Shown: one piece after another, positions 59,305 to 64,000 of the stretch
Layout: each line of letters starts with the position of its first letter
Position numbering within the stretch: the stretch's first letter is position 1
From: an uncultured Paraglaciecola sp.
GTDB lineage: Bacteria > Pseudomonadota > Gammaproteobacteria > Enterobacterales > Alteromonadaceae
Length of the DNA stretch: 64,000 nucleotides
Assembly (NCBI GenBank): GCA_947498355.1
Contig: CANMKA010000003.1
Coordinates: 62,001-126,000, forward strand
Direction: 5' to 3'
Program-made: the position numbers and the translations under genes
Notes under the pieces: generated by a model
The model's database searches: none
Told to the model about the DNA's origin: nothing
Seen by the model: only the letters and a program-made list of their open reading frames with translations

Positions 59305-59924
59305 TTGGTTTGCCTCTTCGTGACGTTTTCTGACTCATCATTCATGGATGTACGGTATGTTTTTGCTTGGACTTTGAGTTTTAAAGTATTCGCTTCTTGC
59401 GTCACCTCAAAATCATGAACTGTGACTATTCTAGGTAAACCGGCTATTTCTGAAGCAAATTGGCCAAAATCGTGATATCCCCCTGTCACTTCCATTTCGA
59501 TAGGCAGCTCTGCATAAAACTCTTTTGGGATCTCTCGTTGCCAATTAAGGAGTTTGAAGGTTAAGCCCGCAGATGTACCAACCAAGGTAATATCGTCAAG
59601 TAAGCCCGGGGTTTCGTTGCTGGTGGGTAAAGACTTCAGCATAGATGAAAAGTCGTCTTGTAAGCGGGCAAGCTGTTTCTGATAGGCTTCTAGATTAACG
59701 GCTATGCGGTATTTAGCTTGGTAATTTTGTTTCAATTCTATTTCTTTGTTTTGTGCGGCTTCAAGGATTGGAAGCTTTGATTTGACTAGGCCAAAATAGC
59801 CGCCTACTAAACATACAATTGCGATAAAAATCGCCACTACCACTTTAACCTCGAATGGCCAGATGGCAACTTGTTCAGGATCGAGATCGTTAATCTCTTT
59901 AAGCTTGGTAAAGTCGAATTGCAT
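59301..59924 (-). CDS. pilO: type IV pilus inner-membrane protein PilO
   Basis: 207 residues with one transmembrane helix (about 25-45, EVKVVVAIFIAIVCLVGGYF), a coiled coil (about 55-100) and a ferredoxin-like periplasmic domain (ELPIEMEVTGGYHDFGQFAS). It pairs with PilN in the alignment subcomplex. Start and stop overlap its neighbours. Confidence 0.93.
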   Translation of the reverse strand: MQFDFTKLKEINDLDPEQVAIWPFEVKVVVAIFIAIVCLVGGYFGLVKSKLPILEAAQNKEIELKQNYQAKYRIAVNLEAYQKQLARLQDDFSSMLKSLPTSNETPGLLDDITLVGTSAGLTFKLLNWQREIPKEFYAELPIEMEVTGGYHDFGQFASEIAGLPRIVTVHDFEVTQEANTLKLKVQAKTYRTSMNDESENVTKRQTK

Positions 59925-60505
59925 TATTTCGACTCCTCACTAATAGCTGAAAAATCAGGCGCAATCTTGGGATCTATGGTAAAGGTGAGTTTGAAATCGC
60001 TCACTGCTTCAAGGGCCGAAGTGTCGGCAACAATAGATGACAGCTTACCGCTACTGAACACCTGAGAGTGTTCTAATTGCCGCATAAAATCTGCTAAGCG
60101 GTTATTAGATTCGCTGACACCGAGTATTTCGATTTGATTACCTTGTCGCGAAAAACTGCGGAACGATAACCCCGGCGGAACCAGTTTTACTAGCTCGTCA
60201 AGCACTATAGGTACGGCATTGCGGCTGGCTTCGAGCTGCTCGATTAGGGCCATGCGTTGTTCAATTGCTTGTTTATCTTTTTTAAGATGTTTAATTTGTT
60301 CGATTTGCTCATCGAGGACGCTAATTTGCTGGGTAACAAACTGATTTCTGACATTTTGATTCGCAGTAAAATGGTCGACTATAGTCGCAACCCCATACAT
60401 TAAGCCAAAGCTAAACAGACCAATTGCGATCAACAGAGTGATATAGTGTTTTTTCTGTTCCGCGCGTCGGTTTTCACGCCACGGCAGCAGATTTATGTGT
60501 GCCAT
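59924..60505 (-). CDS. pilN: type IV pilus assembly protein PilN
   Basis: 193 residues. The short cytoplasmic N-terminus INLLPWRENRRAEQKK contains the INLLPWR motif that docks into PilM. A transmembrane helix (about 22-43) is followed by a coiled coil (about 60-90) and a periplasmic domain (LVKLVPPGLSFRSFSRQGNQ). It shares the TAATG-type overlap with pilO. Confidence 0.94.
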   Translation of the reverse strand: MAHINLLPWRENRRAEQKKHYITLLIAIGLFSFGLMYGVATIVDHFTANQNVRNQFVTQQISVLDEQIEQIKHLKKDKQAIEQRMALIEQLEASRNAVPIVLDELVKLVPPGLSFRSFSRQGNQIEILGVSESNNRLADFMRQLEHSQVFSSGKLSSIVADTSALEAVSDFKLTFTIDPKIAPDFSAISEESK

Positions 60506-61554
60506 GGCTGAAAACTCCTAGAGGCTAGTCCGGCCGCTATGACTAATTGTGGAGCGAAGCGTTCGAGTAAGTTAGGCGGTAGTTTGTCGTGTTGAAGCAT
60601 CTTATCAAATGGATTAAACCCTTCGACAGTGATCCCCAAGTCGCTACTTAAATCGCCTGCTAATCGAGACAAATGCCCAGCGCCCCCACAAATAAGTAGG
60701 TGAGTAGGCTGAGGCTCTTGAGTGGTCGATACAAACAACTGAAGGCCCCGGCTAATGTGCTGTTGCAGATTGGCAATAAACATAGGGTAGGAATCGTGTA
60801 GCCAAGATTCAGGCAAAGTTCCATCAGTGAGTTGTTGCTCAATGTGCTCTCTGTCTTGACTGAATAGCATCATCAAGTCTTGGATTAGGGCATCGGATCC
60901 ATAATTGTGGTCTTTAGTGTAAATCGTTTGACCATTTTTAACGGCGCAAAATTGCAATTGGCTGGCACCTACGTTGATGCAACAAACGGTTTGCTCTGGT
61001 TGGGCTTCATAAAATTGGCTAATAGCTGTTCCTAAGGCGTAGCTCTCGACGTCTACGATTTTGGCCTCGAAGCCAACTTCCCCTAATAAAGTGGTGCGTC
61101 GGTCAACTATGTCTCTGTGTACCGAGGTTAACAGTACGTCGACTTTACCGGTTCGTTTACTACTTGGGCCTAGGGCTTCAAAATCTAAGTAAACTTCGTT
61201 TAGTGGGTAGGGGATTAAACTGTCTGCTTCTAATTCTATCTGGCTTTCTAGTTCAAAGTCTGACTGTCCTGGCTCCATATGTACGATTTTGTTCAGCACA
61301 GTTGAACCAGAGACGGCAATTGCGACCCATTTATTCTTTACTTTTAGCGACATTTTTAACTTTTTAAGGGCAAAACTAACGGCTTCGAAATCTTTAATGT
61401 CTCGTTCTGAAAATGCATTCCCAGCAATCGCCTCGCAGGCAACGCCAGTAATTGTGTATTGCTCTCCAGATTTTTCCAACAGCACGGCTTTAACATATCG
61501 GGTGCCTATATCTAAGCCGATCATATGCTGTGTTTTACTGGCGAATAAATTCAT
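60493..61554 (-). CDS. pilM: type IV pilus assembly ATP-binding protein PilM
   Basis: 353-residue actin-like (FtsA-type) cytoplasmic protein. ATP-site pieces include MIGLDIGTRYVKAVLLEK, TVCCINVGASQLQFCAVKNG and LLICGGAGHLSRLAGDLS. It recruits PilN on the inner face of the membrane. It is the first gene of the pilMNOPQ operon and is divergent from mrcA across 138 bp. Confidence 0.95.
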   Translation of the reverse strand: MNLFASKTQHMIGLDIGTRYVKAVLLEKSGEQYTITGVACEAIAGNAFSERDIKDFEAVSFALKKLKMSLKVKNKWVAIAVSGSTVLNKIVHMEPGQSDFELESQIELEADSLIPYPLNEVYLDFEALGPSSKRTGKVDVLLTSVHRDIVDRRTTLLGEVGFEAKIVDVESYALGTAISQFYEAQPEQTVCCINVGASQLQFCAVKNGQTIYTKDHNYGSDALIQDLMMLFSQDREHIEQQLTDGTLPESWLHDSYPMFIANLQQHISRGLQLFVSTTQEPQPTHLLICGGAGHLSRLAGDLSSDLGITVEGFNPFDKMLQHDKLPPNLLERFAPQLVIAAGLASRSFQPWHT

Positions 61555-61692
61555 TCAAAGTCTGCTGTTGTTATCATTATGTCTAAGAGGTTGCCATTAT
61601 TACGTAAATTTTTGTTTTTTATGGTTCTAATAAGCGTACATACGTATAAAATGTAGAACAATTATCTAATTTTGCTCTGGTATTCGTGGTCC

Positions 61693-64000
61693 GTGAAGTA
61701 TCTTAAACCCGCATTTTTCACCGTTTTAGCGCTTTTTTTGTTAGGCGTTGCGTTAGTAGTTGGCACTTATTTTTACGTCAAAGCCGATTTACCTAGTGTC
61801 GATATATTAAAAGACGTACGTTTGCAAACTCCAATGAGGGTCTATTCTCAAGATGGCAAACTCATTTCTCAATATGGTGTGAAACGCCGGATCCCGTTAA
61901 GCTTTGACGAGATCCCCGAAAATCTTAAACATGCGGTTATTGCTACTGAAGACAGTCGTTTTTATTCCCACTATGGTGTTGATCCTATCGGCATGATGCG
62001 TGCCGCCGTGAATTTAATTGTCACAGGTGAAAAGGGGCAGGGGGGTAGCACCTTAACTATGCAGTTGGCGCGAGGCTTCTTTTTAACCCGAGAGAAAAAG
62101 TACATTCGTAAGATCCGTGAGATCATCATTGCGGTGCACATAGAACAGTTGCTGTCTAAACCCGAAATTTTGCAGCTCTACATGAATAAGGTGGAATTAG
62201 GCCACAGATCTTTTGGTTTTGGTGCTGCTGCACGGGTTTATTATGGTAAATCTTTAGATGAATTGTCTCTTGCTCAAATTGCCACTTTAGCGGGTTTGCC
62301 TCAAGCGCCATCTGTATTAAACCCTATTAGTCGCCCCGAGCGCTCGGTAGCGAGACGCCGTATTGTGTTGTTACGCATGTTAGACGAGGGATACATTACG
62401 AAAGCCGAGTTTGAGCAAGCGGCGTCAGCTGAGGTGACGGCTACAAAACACGGTGCAGAGATTGAGCTAGATGCGCCATATCTAGCTGATATTATTTACA
62501 ATGAAATGGTTGAAACGTACGGCAAAGAAGAAGCAGAGACCGGCGGCTATCAAGTTTATGCAACCGTTAATTCAGACATGCAACAAGCGGCTCAACAGGC
62601 GGTCAGGCGAAACTTACACGACTACGATGAACGACATGGTTATCGTGGCCCTGAAAAAATCCTTTGGGTTGAAGACGAATTACGACCTGCTGATGAAAAC
62701 AACACAGCTTGGACTGAAGAGCAGATGTTAGAAGCCCTTACGCAACATCAGACGTATTCACCATTCGAACCAGCTGTAGTGGTTAAGGTTAACGAGCGCG
62801 ATATTATTATTTTTAATCGTCAAGGCAAGTACAGCATCATTGATTGGGAAGGCTTAGACTGGGCAAGGGGATACATTAACGACAGCAAACAAGCCAAAGC
62901 GCCTACTCAGGCCTCGGACATTGTTCAAGCCGGCGCTTTGGTGCTCATCCGTAAACGGCCTGAAGATGGACATTGGCAGCTTTCTCAATTTCCAGAGGCC
63001 AGCAGTGCATTTGTTGCCCTTGACCCCAAAAATGGCGCAGCTCAAGCCATCATTGGTGGTTATAGTTTTTATCAAAGTCAATTCAACCGAGCGACTCAGG
63101 CCAAACGGCAAGTGGGCTCTAACATCAAGCCTTTCATTTACTCGGCTGCCCTTGAAAACGGCATGACCCTCGCCAGCCTAATTAACGATGCGCCCATTAC
63201 TCAATGGCAAGCAGGCTCGGGCAATGCTTGGCGTCCGGCAAATTCGCCGCCTGTGTATAACGGCCCATTACGTATGCGGGTAGCGTTGGCTAAATCAAAA
63301 AACGTCGTGTCGGTTCGCTTGTTGCGATCAGTCGGGATAGACAAAGTGGTTGATCACTTGTCTAAATTCGGTTTTGATAAATCTGAGCTGCCTAAAGACG
63401 AAACCATTTCGCTTGGCTCTAGCTCTCATACTCCTCTGGAGATTGCGACCGGCATGGCGGTCATCGCCAATGGTGGATTTTTGGTCCAGCCTCACTTTAT
63501 TCAACGCATCGAAGATGAATATGGCGATTTAGTTTGGCAAGCTGATCCTGTACACGCCTGTGACCCATGTCTGCCTGAGCCTAAGACCATTGAGCCAATT
63601 GATGAAAATGACATAGAAGCCCTGCTAGCCGCAGAGTTTGCTAGCAACAACCAAATACAAGCTTCAGAGGCTCAACCCGTACGCTCAGCCCCCAGAGTAA
63701 TTAGCCAAGAAAACGCTTACTTAGTTGCTGAAATGATGCGCTCTGCGGTTCAGATTAATGGCCATTGGGACAATCGAGGGACGGGTTGGCGCACAGCTTT
63801 ACTATTAAAACGCGATGATGTTGCGGGTAAAACCGGTACAACTAACGATGTTCGAGATACCTGGTTTAGTGGCTTTACTCCAGACTTGGTTGGTACGGCA
63901 TGGGTTGGATTTGACGACAACAACAGGCGACTCGGAAAAGTGTCAGCCAATCGCAACTTAGTGAATAAAAACCCTACTAAATTTAATTATATTGGCAATG
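61693..64000 (+). CDS. mrcA: penicillin-binding protein 1A, 3' end outside the window
   Basis: Bifunctional peptidoglycan glycosyltransferase/transpeptidase. A GTG at 61693 starts a short cytoplasmic tail and a transmembrane helix (about 5-30, FFTVLALFLLGVALVVGTYF). The GT51 domain has the catalytic Glu in VIATEDSRFYSHYGVDPIG and GGSTLTMQLARGFFL. In the transpeptidase domain the SxxK Ser is in QVGSNIKPFIYSA, SKN lies at KSKNVVSVRL and the KTG in GKTGTTNDVRDTW. 769 codons are visible; the frame is open to the window edge. It is divergent from pilM. Confidence 0.95.
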   Translation, partial: MKYLKPAFFTVLALFLLGVALVVGTYFYVKADLPSVDILKDVRLQTPMRVYSQDGKLISQYGVKRRIPLSFDEIPENLKHAVIATEDSRFYSHYGVDPIGMMRAAVNLIVTGEKGQGGSTLTMQLARGFFLTREKKYIRKIREIIIAVHIEQLLSKPEILQLYMNKVELGHRSFGFGAAARVYYGKSLDELSLAQIATLAGLPQAPSVLNPISRPERSVARRRIVLLRMLDEGYITKAEFEQAASAEVTATKHGAEIELDAPYLADIIYNEMVETYGKEEAETGGYQVYATVNSDMQQAAQQAVRRNLHDYDERHGYRGPEKILWVEDELRPADENNTAWTEEQMLEALTQHQTYSPFEPAVVVKVNERDIIIFNRQGKYSIIDWEGLDWARGYINDSKQAKAPTQASDIVQAGALVLIRKRPEDGHWQLSQFPEASSAFVALDPKNGAAQAIIGGYSFYQSQFNRATQAKRQVGSNIKPFIYSAALENGMTLASLINDAPITQWQAGSGNAWRPANSPPVYNGPLRMRVALAKSKNVVSVRLLRSVGIDKVVDHLSKFGFDKSELPKDETISLGSSSHTPLEIATGMAVIANGGFLVQPHFIQRIEDEYGDLVWQADPVHACDPCLPEPKTIEPIDENDIEALLAAEFASNNQIQASEAQPVRSAPRVISQENAYLVAEMMRSAVQINGHWDNRGTGWRTALLLKRDDVAGKTGTTNDVRDTWFSGFTPDLVGTAWVGFDDNNRRLGKVSANRNLVNKNPTKFNYIGN

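Overview
The window looks like the chromosome of a marine gammaproteobacterium of the Alteromonadales (Alteromonadaceae, Glaciecola/Paraglaciecola-like). This is inferred from the gene orders kdsC-kdsD-yrbG | mlaFEDCB-ibaG-murA-degS-degQ-zapG-zapE and trpS-rpe-dam-damX-aroB-aroK-pilQPONM | mrcA, from the Dam methylase, and from an algal-polysaccharide locus without SusD. No database could be searched, so the taxon is an inference.

Layout. (1) 1-12.3 kb is core genome: the end of kdsC, kdsD, a Ca2+/Na+ exchanger, the Mla phospholipid-transport operon with ibaG and murA, the periplasmic proteases DegS and DegQ, cell-division proteins ZapG and ZapE, and a YebC-family protein. (2) 12.4-41.7 kb is an accessory, AT-richer polysaccharide-utilisation region. 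It holds a KdgF-like cupin, three paralogous secreted beta-helix proteins, a NIT-domain chemoreceptor, an ECF sigma factor with a FecR-LamG partner, a large TonB-dependent receptor, a GH43-like protein, a frameshifted PL6 lyase, a DUF1961-like lipoprotein, two beta-propeller (BNR) lyase-like proteins (one a good match to PL24 ulvan lyase), an S1 sulfatase and a GH105-like unsaturated uronyl hydrolase. Remnants of IS3, IS200/IS605 and IS110 elements lie between them. (3) 41.8-64 kb returns to core genes: an exported nucleosidase, hemJ, a ClC channel, erpA, argD, an HDOD gene, pabA, trpS, rpe, an outer-membrane protein, dam, damX, aroB, aroK, the pilMNOPQ operon and the 5' part of mrcA.

How the accessory genes fit together. 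The two propeller lyases and the PL6 family make oligosaccharides with unsaturated uronic ends. GH105 removes those ends, KdgF opens the freed unsaturated uronate ring, the sulfatase removes sulfate, and the TonB receptor takes up fragments. A sulfated uronic-acid polysaccharide such as ulvan is the best guess for the substrate.

Main discovery. Six promoter regions in the accessory locus share a two-part motif, GGTATYA, exactly 15 variable bases, then a box close to GGCTYTTCTTAATAA. It always points at the downstream gene: three beta-helix genes, the TonB receptor, the BNR lyase and the GH105-sulfatase pair. The fixed spacing and orientation fit a dedicated promoter, possibly read by the ECF sigma factor encoded in the same locus, whose FecR partner carries a periplasmic LamG fold that could sense glycans. 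The frameshifted PL6 gene keeps only a decayed copy. Another anomaly is the dam gene, which has no ATG, GTG or TTG in frame upstream of its conserved N-terminus.
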